DNA of 64,000 nt from Okapia johnstoni (lineage: Eukaryota > Chordata > Mammalia > Artiodactyla > Giraffidae). Made by a program: the position numbers and the translations under genes. How positions within the stretch are numbered: position 1 is the stretch's first letter; every line of letters begins with the position of its first letter. The stretch is taken from assembly GCA_024291935.2 (NCBI GenBank), contig CM044316.1:72494501-72558500 (forward strand). The letters are read 5' to 3'. Positions 12,504 through 23,031 of the stretch are shown one piece after another. The notes beneath the pieces are model-generated. The model worked only from the letters and a program-made list of their open reading frames with translations. It did no database searches and was not told the origin of the DNA.

Positions 12504-12724
12504 ACATATGCTTAGTCTCTTAGTCGTGTGTGACTCTTTGCAGTCCCATGGACTGTAACCTGCCAGGCTCCTCTGCTCATGGAATTTTCCAGGCAAGAAT
12601 ACTGGAGTGGGTTGCCATTTCCTACTCCAGAGGATCTTCCCAACCCAGGGATCAAAACTGCATCTCTTGTGTCTGTTGCATTGGCAGGTGGATTCTTTAA
12701 CAGTAGTGCCACCTGGGAAGCCCC
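12504..12724 (-). mobile_element. Bov-tA SINE with TSD
   Basis: Full-length antisense copy. Flanks aatttgctgcttt (12488-12500) and aatttgcttcttt (12725-12737) form a 13-bp TSD with one mismatch. Confidence 0.95.
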
Positions 12725-13163
12725 AATTTGCTTCTTTAGGAAGTACTGAATTTTTTAGTAGTTTCTTAAGCATGTGGTGGTTCTCAGCTTAAAGACTTTA
12801 AAAATATTTTCTTTTTCTGATTATAAAATTAGTAGATGTTCTTGTGGAAAATTAGGAAATTACAGAAAAGTATAACGAAATCCCAAACCTAAGTACTATG
12901 TGGCACCTTACCATTCCCAGTATTTTTGTTTCCTTCTTTGAGGTACCAAATGAAATAAACTCTCTCTTCTAGTCTCACTACCAGGTAAAACTGACTTACT
13001 AGCTGCAAGGCAAGAATCAGTAAAGAGGGTAAAGTAGCTTAGCTTAGCTTGCTTATGGTATTCCTGAGTCTGTAATGTTCCCAGCCATGGAATACTCCTC
13101 CTGCCCTGCTGCTCTGCCTGTGGTACACAGTGGTTGCTGGAATAACTGACTTGTAGACTCAAG
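12725..13163. other. Unassigned sequence
   Basis: No gene or named repeat is supported. The 104-codon minus-strand frame at 12908-13222 runs into the BovB fragment and shows no motif. Confidence 0.45.
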
Positions 13164-13604
13164 TTTTTCCAGTAGTCATGTATGGATGTGAGAAGTAGAC
13201 CATAAAGAAGGCTGAGTACCAAAGAATTGATGCTTTCAAATTGTGGTGCTGGAGAAGACTCTTGAGAGTCTCTTAGACAGCAAGGAGATCAAACCAGTCA
13301 ATCCTAAAGGAAATCAACCCTGAATATTCATTGGGAAGACTGATGCTGAAGCTGAACCTCCAATACTTCGACCACCTGATGTGAAGAGCTGACCCATTGG
13401 AAAAGACCCTGATGCTGGGAAAAATTGAAGGCAAAAGGAGGAGGGGGTGGCAGAGGATGAGATGGTTAGATAGCATCACTGACTCAATGAACTTGAGTAT
13501 GCATAAACTCCAGGAAACAGTGAAGGACAGGGAAGCCTGGCGTGCTGCAGTCCATAGGGTCGCAAAAAGTCAGACACAACTTAGCAACTGAACAACAACA
13601 AAAG
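13164..13604 (+). mobile_element. BovB LINE 3' end (5'-truncated)
   Basis: Sense BovB from the segment coding the FPVVMYGCESW-like region through the basic [22 protein letters not shown] tail to the 3' end (ttagcaactgaacaacaac). The frame is interrupted by stops and small indels, including a stop in the W-T-I region and another before SNQSILKE. Only the last 440 or so bases of the element are present. Confidence 0.93.
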
Positions 13605-13644
13605 ACTCAGGTGTTACTTTCCCAGAGGTGGTAGAGTGTGCAGA

Positions 13645-13765
13645 CAGAAATTTAGTGTGCATAAGAATTATCAGGAAAGCTCAAACAGTACAATCTCCAT
13701 AACTTCAGTTGGTCAGGAGTAGAGTGTACATAGCTGAATTTTTAAACAAGGACTCTTAAATAAAC
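13645..13765 (-). mobile_element. MER5-like hAT fragment
   Basis: Degenerate order 'gtgcataagaattatcagg', 'tcaggagtagagtg', 'ctgaatttttaaacaagg' resembles one orientation of MER5A/B. It is adjacent to a second fragment in the opposite orientation. Confidence 0.5.
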
Positions 13766-13905
13766 TTGCTACTCCAGTGGCCCATGGACCAGTAAAGTTG
13801 ACATCACTTGGAAGTGAATTAGAGATGATCTTGTATCCACCACTCCAGACCTACAGAATCAGCATATACATTTTGATAAGATCTCCAGGTGATTTGAGAA
13901 AAACT
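13766..13905 (+). mobile_element. MER5-like hAT fragment
   Basis: The motifs ccagacctacagaatcagc and tctccaggtgatttgag are characteristic MER5A core text. It lies head to head with the preceding inverted fragment. Confidence 0.65.
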
Positions 13906-14106
13906 CAGCTGGTGATCTAATTGTTCTGGGAGCCATCTTGTATAAAACACCACCTAGCTGCTCTTAATTAAAGCAATCTACTCGGAGCTAGCGGTGTTGG
14001 CTTCCCACAGCTATCTCTTCTCCCTCCGTCTCATCTTTTCTGGGGTTTCAACCTTTTCACTGACATTCAGGAGAATGTTAACTACAACTTTTTCGGGTTT
14101 AACCTG

Positions 14107-14384
14107 CTGCTGCTGCTGCTGCTAGGTCGCTTCAGTCGTGTCCGACTCTGCACGACCCCATAGACGGCAGCCCACCAGGCTCCGCCGTCCCTGGGATTCT
14201 CCAGGCAAGAATACTGGAGCGGGTTGCCATTTCCTTCTCCAATGCATGAAAGGGAAAAGTGAAAGTGAAGTTGCTCAGTCGTGTTCGACTCTTCGCAACC
14301 CCATGGACTGCAGCCTACCAGGCTCCTCCGTCCATGGGATTTTCCAGGCAAGAGTACTGGAGTGGGTTGCCATTACATTCTCCA
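14107..14384 (-). mobile_element. BOV-A2 SINE with perfect 12-bp TSD
   Basis: Dimeric BovA element in antisense orientation, with a (CTG)n start on the left that is its (AGC)n tail. The two BovA units are joined by the linker aaagggaaaagtgaaagtg. TSD gggtttaacctg occurs at 14095-14106 and 14385-14396 without mismatch. It is closely similar to the copy at 44675, which suggests a recent insertion. Confidence 0.97.
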
Positions 14385-14704
14385 GGGTTTAACCTGAGTC
14401 TGCATCAAAGGAAGGAGGCCCTGAAGATTCCTGAGGACTTGCAGGATGATGGGTAAGCTTGGGATGAAGGGAGATGGACATTCACAGTGAGAGCAGCTAG
14501 CAGGGACCTGAGGGATCCTTTCTAGTGGGGTATTCCTTTGTTCCCCGCCAAGGAATATAGCAGGTATCAGTTAGAGTCACACATATCTGTGTGTTTTGCA
14601 AACTCTGTGGTATTCTGTGGTGCTTTTATGCATCACACACAGCAAGACAATTAGGTATATTAGCACTACAACTTTTTAAAAAAAATTTAAATCATTATTT
14701 TATT

Positions 14705-14800
14705 TCTGTTATGAGTTGAATTATGTACCCTTTCCCCAAATTCATATTTTTAAAACAACACCCAGTATCTCAGAATGAATTAGCATTTGTTCTTAGGTCT
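14705..14800 (+). repeat. Possible MLT1-like LTR start
   Basis: The text 'gttatgagttgaattatgt' with a following 'ccccaaattcatat' resembles the start of MLT1-type MaLR LTRs. Similarity is lost within 100 bases. Confidence 0.4.
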
Positions 14801-15451
14801 CAACTCTAAGAGAAAACAAGCCGTAAACAATCACAATTCAAATTCACAGCTGAGGGGTTTTAGTAGCTGATCAGACGCTTGACCTCCAGAACACTGATTA
14901 TTATGGGAAAGGTTTGTGCAGGCCAGAAAATATTTAATGGGACTAACATTTTTGAAACTATAGGAACCCTTTGATCTACCTTTTCTAGGGGGTGAAAATT
15001 TAAATTTGTGTTTTCTTTACATATTTTACTTTCTTTGAAATTTGATTGAAAACAGGCTGGGGTATGCGAGTCAAAGTTGTATTTTATTCATTGCTGGCTT
15101 GTCTCTTGCCTCTGGGCAAGAGTATGTGGGGTTCATCCTGCCCAACAATGAGATTTCTTTTTATTCTTAAAACATTCTTCCTGGGAAGGGACTGTAGACC
15201 TTATTGTAACATGTGATGATTCAGTTGCTTAGCACACGGTTCATTCTCTGGTTGCTCGGGATATGGGTACTTTGTGCTTGTTTTGGGTTTGAGCCAAGTC
15301 TGAGGCACGTCCGTCTGCACGGGCTGGCCGGCTGCACTCTGACTCGGTCAGCACTGGCTGTTACTCTCCTAGTCATCTTTTTATCTTTCTGGGTAATCTT
15401 CAGCTTAATTTTGTTCCTGCCTTTAATACTCCCATCTGGCTTCTTTCTTTC
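14801..15451. other. Unassigned sequence
   Basis: No gene or repeat is recognised. The 91-codon frame at 15213-15488 is hydrophobic only because it translates T-rich DNA that runs into the poly-T tract. Confidence 0.45.
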
Positions 15452-15469
15452 TTTTTTTTTTTTTTTTTT
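15452..15469. repeat. Poly-T tract (18 T)
   Basis: An 18-T homopolymer follows a TTTC-rich stretch. No associated retroposon body is recognised. Confidence 0.9.
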
Positions 15470-15891
15470 AATAAAAACATCTGTCTGAAACTTATATAGT
15501 CATCCCCATGACCATTTGGTTATTTAGAGTAATGTTGTTCTTGTGTGGAACTGGGGTCCACGATAACTCCTCATACAGAACATGGAATAAACTTGCTTCA
15601 AGTCTGTGTAACTAGATGACTGTTGAGAATGTTCAGGCCATTTCCTGCTTTGGTCTCTCTGACTGGTAGCTTTTCAAAGGAGAATTTACTCTGGGGACAG
15701 AGACCTCGTCTTCCATACCCCTGAAAAATACCCATTGTCAATATTGCATAGGTGCTTTGATCAAACTGATACAGATGAAAGTAAGAGCTATTATATAAAT
15801 TAACTGTTAGATTTTTTCTGGAGAAAGTTTGTCTTTTTGCTATCCATGTTTTTGTTAAATTATACCTCTTGATTTTTCATTGTTCTTGATA
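15470..15891. other. Unassigned sequence
   Basis: Nothing recognisable. It leads directly into the 28-bp tandem duplication. Confidence 0.45.
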
Positions 15892-15947
15892 CATTTACTG
15901 AGGAATTAAGAGATCTCAACATTTACTGAGGAATTAAGAGATCTCAA
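15892..15947. repeat. Perfect 2 x 28-bp tandem duplication
   Basis: Two identical, directly abutting 28-bp units occupy 15892-15919 and 15920-15947. Each begins catttactgagg and ends agatctcaa. There are no mismatches, which points to a recent local duplication such as replication slippage. Confidence 0.97.
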
Positions 15948-16039
15948 TTAGAGATAACAGGGTTTGCCTTTTGCTTATGTGTGTATAATATTAGTGGCTA
16001 AATTTATTAACCTTAGTGCTTCCTTTAGACATAATTTAA

Positions 16040-16215
16040 AGTAAAAGGGACATGTGGAAATTTTCAATGTGATGAATTTGTACCATATATTTATGGTGTT
16101 GGTTAAGCTACTATATACGTTTGTCCACACTCTTCAAATCATACACTTAAAAATTGCCAAATTTTGTTGTATAAATAATACTTCAGTAAAACTGATTAAA
16201 GAGAAGTAATGCTAA
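16040..16215 (+). mobile_element. Ancient L1 3' end
   Basis: The segment 'caaatcatacacttaaaaat' ... 'ttgttgtataaataatactt' ... 'cagtaaaactgattaaagag' matches the closing text of old L1M 3' UTRs in sense orientation. Confidence 0.55.
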
Positions 16216-16317
16216 GTAAAAATGATTTAAATCTTAGATTTTCCTACCACATGTTAGCATTGTTTCCTCCAAACAATCCCAAATATCTTCTTCCTTATGT
16301 TCTGTATGTATTTTAAG

Positions 16318-16372
16318 TGTGCTTGGGCTGCTTACAAGAGTACCAAGGACTGGGTGGCTTATAAAAACAGAA
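16318..16372 (-). repeat. MLT1-type LTR terminus, inverted
   Basis: The text gggctgcttacaagagtacc and ggactgggtggcttataaaa is the reverse complement of an MLT1 LTR 3' end. It abuts the start of a plus-strand MaLR internal region, so its orientation is opposite to that expected for a 5' LTR. Confidence 0.6.
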
Positions 16373-16488
16373 ATTAGAACCAAGGAATTGGAGTGCTGCT
16401 GTAACAAATACAAAAAATATGGAATCAGCCTTGGAACTGGACAGTGGGTGGAGGCAGGGAGAGTTTTAATGTGTGTTAGAAAGAGCCT

Positions 16489-16698
16489 GTGTGTGTTAGT
16501 CGCTTAGTCGTGTCTGACTCTTTGCAACCCCATGGACTGTAGCCCACCAGTCCCCTCTGTCCATGGGATTCTCCAGGCAAGAATACTGGAGTGGGTTACC
16601 ATTCTCTTCTCCAGGGCATCTTCCTGACTTTGGGATCAAACCTGGGTCTCCCACATTACAGGCAGATTCTTTACCATCTGAGCCACCAGGGAAAACCA
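16489..16698 (-). mobile_element. Bov-tA SINE
   Basis: Full-length antisense copy inserted in the MaLR internal region. It starts in a TG-rich tail (tgtgtgttagtcgctt) and ends gagccaccaggg. I see no clear TSD. Confidence 0.95.
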
Positions 16699-17216
16699 CA
16701 TTGACATAAATGGATCTTTAAAGGCAATTTTGGTGAAAGTCAAAAAAAAAGGAGAGCTGTAGAGAAAACTTCAATCTTAGAAAATGCCTAAGTGGTCATA
16801 AACAGAATGTTATCAGGAACAAGGACAGTAAAGGCCATTCTGATGAGGTTTCATTTGGAAATGAGGAACATATTATTAAACAGTGGAGGAAAGGCCATCC
16901 TTGTAAAGTGGCAAAGAGCTTGACTGAATTGTATTCATGTTCAGCATTTTATTGAAAGTAGAACTTGAGAGCAATGACACTGGGCATTTAGCTGAAGAAA
17001 CTGCTAAACAAAGTGTTGAAGGTGAGCCTTGGCCCTTCCTGACAGCTTATAGTAAAATTTGAGAGAACTGATTTAAAGAAGGAATTGTTAAGCAAAGAAA
17101 GAACTTGAAGATCTGGAAAATTCTCAGCGCATTCATACTGAGAAAAGTAAGAACACTGAAGATGTGGCCAAGTGACTGTTTGACTAAATTAGTATGGGTC
17201 GGCCATCTGAACAGAA

Positions 17217-17524
17217 AGTGAAAGTCGCTCAGTCATGTCCAACTCTTTGTGACCCCATGGACTATACAGTCCGTGGAATTCTCTAGGCCAGAATACTAGA
17301 GTGGGTGGCCTTTCACTTCTCCAGGGGATCTTCCCCACCCAGGGATCGAACCCAGGTCTCCCACATTGCAGGCAAATTCTTTACCAGCTGAGCCACAAGG
17401 GAAACCCAAGAATACTGGAGTGGGTAGCTTATCCCTTCTCCAGCAGATCTTCCCCACCCAGGAATCAAACCTGGGTCTCCTGCACTGCAGGCAGATTCTT
17501 TACCAACTGTGCTATCAGGGAAGC
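17217..17524 (-). mobile_element. Bov-tA SINE with duplicated tRNA-like head, 14-bp TSD
   Basis: Read on the minus strand it contains a first tRNA-Glu-like head (right, to about 17407), then a second complete head, then the BovA tail. A single perfect TSD, ccatctgaacagaa, at 17203-17216 and 17525-17538 encloses the composite. The head-head-tail unit therefore inserted as one element, not as two SINEs. Both heads carry recognisable B-box regions. Confidence 0.93.
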
Positions 17525-18437
17525 CCATCTGAACAGAAGCCAGGAATTACTCCAAAGCAATAGAAGAATGACCTAGAAGGTGACTGAGAGATAATCAGAG
17601 CAGCCAATCCCATCACAGGTCCCTAGTGCATGGAGAGGGGGACAGATGGGTAGGCAGAGTGGTTTCAAAGTGGGTGCCACTGTGCCCATGTGACCCCTGT
17701 GTGTGATGCCAGAGCTCTCTCACATCATATCTACCTGGGTGCCCCCTGCCCCCCTGTCCTCTGGTTCAGTGCTCCTTGCCCATCCCAGATGCAGCTACAG
17801 GGGGCCCAGTGCAGCTCAGCCTTGAAGACCAGACCTCCAGAAAAATTCAGGCAGCAAAATGTAGTGGCATCTATATGAGCAGCAGCAGCAGCCATTGGCA
17901 TGCAGAGCATGCGGCCTCAGGGCATGGCAGTCGCATCATAGGTTTGAGGTTAGAGCTGCCTGGAGCCACAGGGAACCTGCCCCAGCCCAGGAGAAGGGTG
18001 GCATTGGGAGGAGGGGGCACCCCCCAGCAGGGGTGATGTTGCCATGCTATGAGCCCGGAAGGCAGAGCATTGAGCCAAAGGGGATTATTCTTGAGCCTTA
18101 AGGTTTAATGTTGTCTGTCTCATTAGGTTCTGGATTTACATGAGGCTGTTACTCCTTTCTTGTTTCTCCCTTTTGGAATTGGAATGTCTCTCCTATACCT
18201 GTCCCACTATTGTCTTTTGGCAGTGCATAGCATGTTTGGTTTCACAGGTTCGCAGCTGGGGAGGAATTTGCTCAGGATGACTCACAACTCAAGTCTCACC
18301 TGTATATGATTTAGATGATGATTAGATGAGAGCTTGGACTTAGACCCTAAAGTTGATACTGCAACAAGTTAAAACTTTGGGGGCTCTTGGATGGATTGAA
18401 TATATTCTGCGTGCTGGAAAGCTACGGATTTAGGGAG

Positions 18438-18790
18438 GTCAAGGAAGGAATGCAACAGACTGAATGTGTCTTCCCCCAGATTCACACAATGAAACCTATT
18501 CCCCATAATGATGGTATTTGAAGGTGAAGTCTTTGGAGGTGACTAGGTCATAAAGGTCAAGCCTTCATGAATGGGGTTAGGGCCCTTATAAAAGGGCCCC
18601 AGAGAGCTTCCTTGCTTGTTCTACCAGAGGACTCAATGAGCAAACAGTCTATATACTGAGAAACACCAAACACTGAATCTCCAGCAACCTTGATTTTGGA
18701 CATCCCAGAACTGTGAGAAAGAAATGTTTGTTGTTTAAACCACCTATTCTATGATATTTTTGTTAGAGCTGTCTGAATGGACTAAGATAG
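18438..18790 (+). mobile_element. MLT1-type MaLR LTR (3' LTR of the element at 16373)
   Basis: Text in order: 'gactgaatgtgtcttccccc', 'gatggtatttgaaggtg', 'gtgactaggtcataaagg', 'cttcatgaatggggttaggg', 'cccttataaaagggcccc', 'cagaactgtgagaaagaaat', 'gttgtttaaaccacctattc', ending at a ggactaagata terminus. A TATA-like tataaaag lies in the middle. The order and strand agree with the preceding internal region. Confidence 0.78.
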
Positions 18791-19224
18791 GTATTACATT
18801 CTTGGTTTCACCACTCATTGCCAATCACAGGAAATGGGTTTTCAAGGTCTTGTCATTTTCACCAGATTTGTGCTGATTTTTCTTAGATTAGGTAAATCTA
18901 GTGTGAAGCAGATCCTTGTTAACTACATTCTTGCTGCTTATAAGGAATGGTCAGAGAAACAACCCACTCATCGGCAATCAGGTATTTGCCTGTGTTTACT
19001 CATTCAATAAGTGCCTGTGTTAATTGTGTTCCAGGCTAAACAGCAATACCTGTGCTTAATTGCATTTCTCTGGCCCCTGTTCATGAATCTGTGGCCCAGG
19101 CTAGCTTTCCAGAGTCAAGCTAGTCCTGGTTTTGCACTTCTCCTTTGTCTTTCTGAAGTTTAAAAAAATCAAAACCCCCTCCTTGCTTCAAAAAATACTT
19201 GTGTGTTGTTATATTTTTATCTCT
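18791..19224. other. Unassigned sequence
   Basis: No gene or named repeat recognised between the MLT1 LTR and the L2 fragments. Confidence 0.45.
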
Positions 19225-19495
19225 TTCCATGTATTATATCTGCCAAATAAGACTGAAAGGCCCCTGAGGGCAGCCACTGGCTGTCCCTCACGCTGACCAG
19301 AGAAGACACCTTGTGCTGGGCAGGTTCTAAATTCATGTTCTAGCAGCTGCATGCTTCTGTTATAGCATTTACCACACTTAACTAAAATTGTCAACTTGTA
19401 TTTGTGAAAGTATAAACTCCTAGATGGCCTCTGTTTGTTGTATGCTCAGTACACAGCTCTGAACTTGGTAAGATGTTCAAAAACCTTATTGAAAA
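19225..19495 (+). repeat. L2 LINE 3'-end fragments
   Basis: Sense L2-type phrases are seen: 'ggcccctgagggcagccact', 'tagcatttaccacact', 'gtataaactcctagatggc'. They are fragmented and diverged. Confidence 0.5.
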
Positions 19496-20214
19496 AAAGC
19501 AGGGTTATTAACAGGAGGGGTGATGAAAGACACAGCTAACCAAAATATTTACCTCTTTGTTCTGAAAAGTTACTTGAAATTGCTACCTCAGATTTCATAC
19601 TTTCATTCTGAAATTGTATTGTGACCTATTTGGGACTGTTTGTTATCTGAGTGAAATGATACCTTAGCAAACCAACAGCCAGGTTTAGTTTGGCTAGTGT
19701 TTCTCAAATGTTTTTGGTGGTTATCTATTTTAAGAAAAACATTTACCCTGAAAGCAGGAAAGGAAAAATGTCTATTAATATATACACATATACAGACACA
19801 TATATACAGATGTATATATGCAAAGACCATAGTTACATCTACTCTTAGCCTTACTTACCACTATGATGCATTCTGATATTTTTTTCCTTCTATTATGTTC
19901 TAGTCTCCTTATAATTTTTTTAAAAATACAGGTTGTAGGACTCACTTTATTGATTTCATGCTCACTAATGCAATTTGAAAGCACTGCTTTGGTTTATTGA
20001 TTAAACCACTGTCATTATCACACGAATATCTGTGCTAGGTGTTAAAAAGAAAAAAAAAACATTTCTGAAATATAAATCTGGACATTGAGTGTTGCTAGGG
20101 GATAGATGGCTAGCAAAGAAAAGACCCTAGGCCCTTAGATTGGATGGAAGGAGGTCATTCAAAGAAAGGAGGGGTGTGAGAAGAGGGTCTAAAGATAATT
20201 TTTCCTACTTCTCA
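19496..20214. other. Unassigned A+T-rich sequence with short TA/CA-rich tract
   Basis: A degenerate tatatacacatata-type tract occupies about 19778-19820. No gene or repeat family is otherwise recognised. Confidence 0.45.
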
Positions 20215-20425
20215 TTGCATTTTTATAGTCCAGTGTTCACCTGTCTTTCCAGCTGGACTGTAAACGCTTACGGGACAGGAGCTATACATTATTCATCTTC
20301 ATTCCTTCATTGCCTAACAAGGCTCCTGGGCTCACTAAATATTTGCTAGGTTGAGGATAAGATAAAGAGCTAATATTTATCAAGCACTTTGTATGTGCCG
20401 CCCAAGCATGTGAATAGATGCTGTT
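20215..20425 (+). repeat. L2 3' end followed by an antisense L2/MIR scrap
   Basis: Sense L2-like text (gactgtaaacgcttacggga, ending ctcactaaatatttgctagg) spans 20215-20355. It is followed at about 20365-20425 by antisense-type text (taatatttatcaagcacttt). Confidence 0.5.
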
Positions 20426-21589
20426 GGTTCTCTGCTCAAATCCTCTTACCTGAGGACTGATCGTTAATGCTCACTGCTACCCTCTTCTTCATAGAACTGC
20501 CACCTGGCCCCCCATTACACCATCTTACTAAGCCTCTAACCAGTGGCCAATGACTGACCCCCTGTCTCTGTAGTACAGTTGCTGCTCCAGATCTTCCCAT
20601 GGATCAGGCTAAAGCAATTTCCAGAGGAGGCCACATCCTTGCTCAGATTTCCTACTCTGCTCTATTCTGCTTCTCTTACTCTTTTATTAAGAAATCATAT
20701 TCACAAGAAACCCTACCTCACACTCTGCTTCTAGGGGACCACCCGAAGAGAACCTGATTCCAAGTGCCATTTATCTAGTCCTTAGAGCAAGTCTTGTAGA
20801 TAGCTATTTACTGAAAACAGGTACAGGGCAGTGAAGACACACACAGGTGCCCCGAGACTTGCACAGAGGCAGTCTGGTCCTTGCCGGGGCTCTGTCCCAT
20901 CACCCACACTGCAGCCAGGCTTGGGTCTGTGACTGGCTCACAGGACCAGTGGGCACACTGCTCATGGATGGGCACTGGAGGAAAGGTGGCTGGTCCCCCA
21001 GTTCTGCACATTGACTCTTATTTATTAGCACTATTCAAGCTATGGATGAGATTATTTAAATTTTTGAAAAGTACAACATAGAAATATTCTTTAGTTTATT
21101 TCAAATTTTGCAAGTAGAGGAAATTTCAACTTTCATTCTATCAATTTAGCAACAGAGAATTCATTGTAAAGGTAAACTAACATGACAGATGATATTTGTA
21201 TATTCTCAGTTCTTCACTGAACTTGACTAATCCACAGACATTTGATTGAAAGCCTGCTCATGCTGGTAGTTGAAATCCAATTTGCAGTAAGTCACTTGTT
21301 CACTGTCAAGGTTAACAGTTTCTAAGCTACAGAGAGATAAGGAAAATATCTGTAGTCAATGAATTGCCATTTGCCTTTTTTGCAAAACATGATTCTGGGT
21401 TTCTATGTTTCATTTATAAGCTCTTTGATTGCTGCTTGCCATTCTATAGCTAGATTATCATTCGCTGCCAACACCAAATGTACTTATCACAGTATAGGAG
21501 TTTTTTTTTTCAATATCGAAGTTTCGAGTATTGAGCACTTGGTTATTTACTGCCCAAAGTTAAGAAAAGAGGCAAAATAGAATAGCAAT
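20426..21589. other. Unassigned sequence
   Basis: No exon or family-level repeat is supported. The open frames (66-73 codons) are opposed on both strands and lack motifs. Confidence 0.45.
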
Positions 21590-21990
21590 TCACATTTTTG
21601 GTATCAGAATAGGTTTCAATTTTCTAGCTGTGTGATACATGGTAAATCATTTAACATATCTGAGCTCAGTTAATCTTTAAAAGTAATAATACTTTCTACC
21701 TTGTGGGATTGTAGAAATAGTCCAATAGTACCTAATACTACATAAAATAAAAGATATTAGTCACTAAGTCGTGTCCGACTCGTTGTGACCCCAAGGACTG
21801 TAGCCCACCAGGCTCCTCTGTCCATGTAATTCTCCAGGCAAGATACTGGAGTGGATTCCCATTCCCTTCTCCAGGGGATCTTCCTGACCCAGGGATCAAA
21901 CCCAGGTCTCCTGCATTGCCGGCAGATTCTTTGCCATCTCAGCCTCCAGGGAAGCCCCAATACTACATAAATGCTCATTAAAAGCTAGTT
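21590..21990 (+). repeat. MIR split by a Bov-tA
   Basis: MIR text 'ttttctagctgtgtgatac' ... 'aagtaataatactttctacc' ... 'gtacctaatactacataaa' continues after the SINE as 'tactacataaatgctcatta'. MIR portions are 21590-21746 and 21959-21990. Confidence 0.7.
21747..21958 (-). mobile_element. Bov-tA SINE with perfect 13-bp TSD
   Basis: Full-length antisense copy inside a MIR. TSD aatactacataaa lies at 21734-21746 and 21959-21971. Confidence 0.97.
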
Positions 21991-22420
21991 TCTGTTGTTA
22001 TTATTATTACTATTACTGTATGTTTTATTTTGGTCACCTATCTTTCAGTAATACTATTCCAATTTCCTTTTGGTGAATGGCCTCTGCTATTTGGACAATC
22101 TTGCTGAGATTATAATTGAAAGAGATTTGCTCTTCCTTAGCTGAGGGGTTGATTTGTGTCCTAATAGGTTATTAGACTCTTCTGGGGCTTTGGGGCCTGA
22201 GAGGGAAAATGCAAGAATGGAGGCTAAACTAACAAAATAACTGGAGCAGAATCATCCACATGGCAGCTCTGTTGACACAGGAAAACTCAGGGGTGTCTCT
22301 GGTCCCTGCCCTTCCTGAGCCTGCTTCTTCAGGCCTCTGGTTCTCTGAGCCACACCACACCTTGAAAGGAATTCTCTTTTGCTGGTATTATTCAGAGTTG
22401 GATTCTGTTTCTTGCAACTA
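21991..22420. other. Unassigned sequence with short TTA-rich tract
   Basis: A short ttattattattac tract at about 21998-22016 is followed by unassigned sequence. No coding signal is seen. Confidence 0.45.
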
Positions 22421-22700
22421 AATCAGTCCTGAATATTCATTGGAAGGACTGAAGCTGAAGCTGGAACTCCAATACTTTGGCCACCTGATACAAAGAACTG
22501 TCTCATTTGAAAAGACCCTGATGCTAGGAAAGATTGAAGGCAGGAGGAGAAGGGGACAACAGAGGATGAGATGGTTGGGTGGTATCACTGATTCGATGGA
22601 CATGGGTTTGAGTAAACTGGGAGTTGGTGATGGACAGGCCTGGCGTGCTGCAGTCCATGGGGTCACAAAGAATTGGACATGACTGAGCGACTAAACTGAA
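22421..22700 (+). mobile_element. BovB LINE 3' end (5'-truncated)
   Basis: Sense fragment coding degenerate LKLELQYFGHL and MLGKIEGRRRRGQQRMRW text, ending gactgagcgactaaactg. The 80-codon plus-strand frame from 22440 is BovB-derived and contains only the C-terminal tail. Confidence 0.95.
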
Positions 22701-22861
22701 AGAATGTAAAAAGATATTAATTATATAAATATAATTAAGGCCAGTTTTTCCAGGCAAGACAGGTGCCATGAATCTGAAATACATTATTTCTTAGACCTGC
22801 TATTATACTCTTCTGCTTTCTATAGGGATCCTTGAGCTGCAGGTATTTTGAAGACTTCGTT

Positions 22862-22942
22862 GTAGTAAGATCCTTAATCTTGTTCACTGTTCTACCCCTA
22901 GAAGAGGAACCAACGCTCAGTAATATTTGCTGAATGAAAAGA
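22862..22942 (+). repeat. L2 3'-end fragment
   Basis: The text 'cttgttcactgttctacccc' followed by 'cagtaatatttgctgaatga' is the typical L2 terminus in sense orientation. Confidence 0.6.
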
Positions 22943-23031
22943 GGAATATTTTCAGCCTGCCTTCTCAGTACATCACTGTTGGGGTTAGAATAGCATTCTA
23001 GTTCTTTTGTGAGATGTAGATCTTTTATATA

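Larger units (their letters stand above)
16373..18437 (+). mobile_element. MaLR (MLT/MST-type) internal region
   Basis: Old THE1/MST/MLT internal sequence in order. It opens with 'ccaaggaattggagtgctgctg' and 'ggaatcagccttggaactgg'. The middle has 'gatgaggtttcatttggaaa', 'gagagcaatgacactgggca' and 'aatcccatcacaggtcccta'. The 3' part has 'gtgatgttgccatgctatga', 'gagccaaaggggattattct' and 'ttggaatgtctctcc'. All frames are broken and no retroviral protein is intact. Two Bov-tA insertions interrupt it at 16489 and 17217, and the matching 3' LTR follows. The 68-91-codon ORFs at 17.69-18.1 kb are remnants of this sequence. Confidence 0.7.

Noticed and set aside
14138..14456. Recurrent ORFs in SINEs (SARPHRRQPT..., EYWSGLP-like peptides) also at 44708, 23235 and elsewhere
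   Set aside because: They are the familiar frames produced by reading BOV-A2/Bov-tA antisense and occur wherever the SINE occurs. They are not genes.
17690..18101. Cluster of three overlapping plus-strand ORFs (62-86 codons) in G+C-rich sequence
   Set aside because: The DNA matches the 3' part of a MaLR internal region leading into its LTR, so these are frames in an old retroelement.
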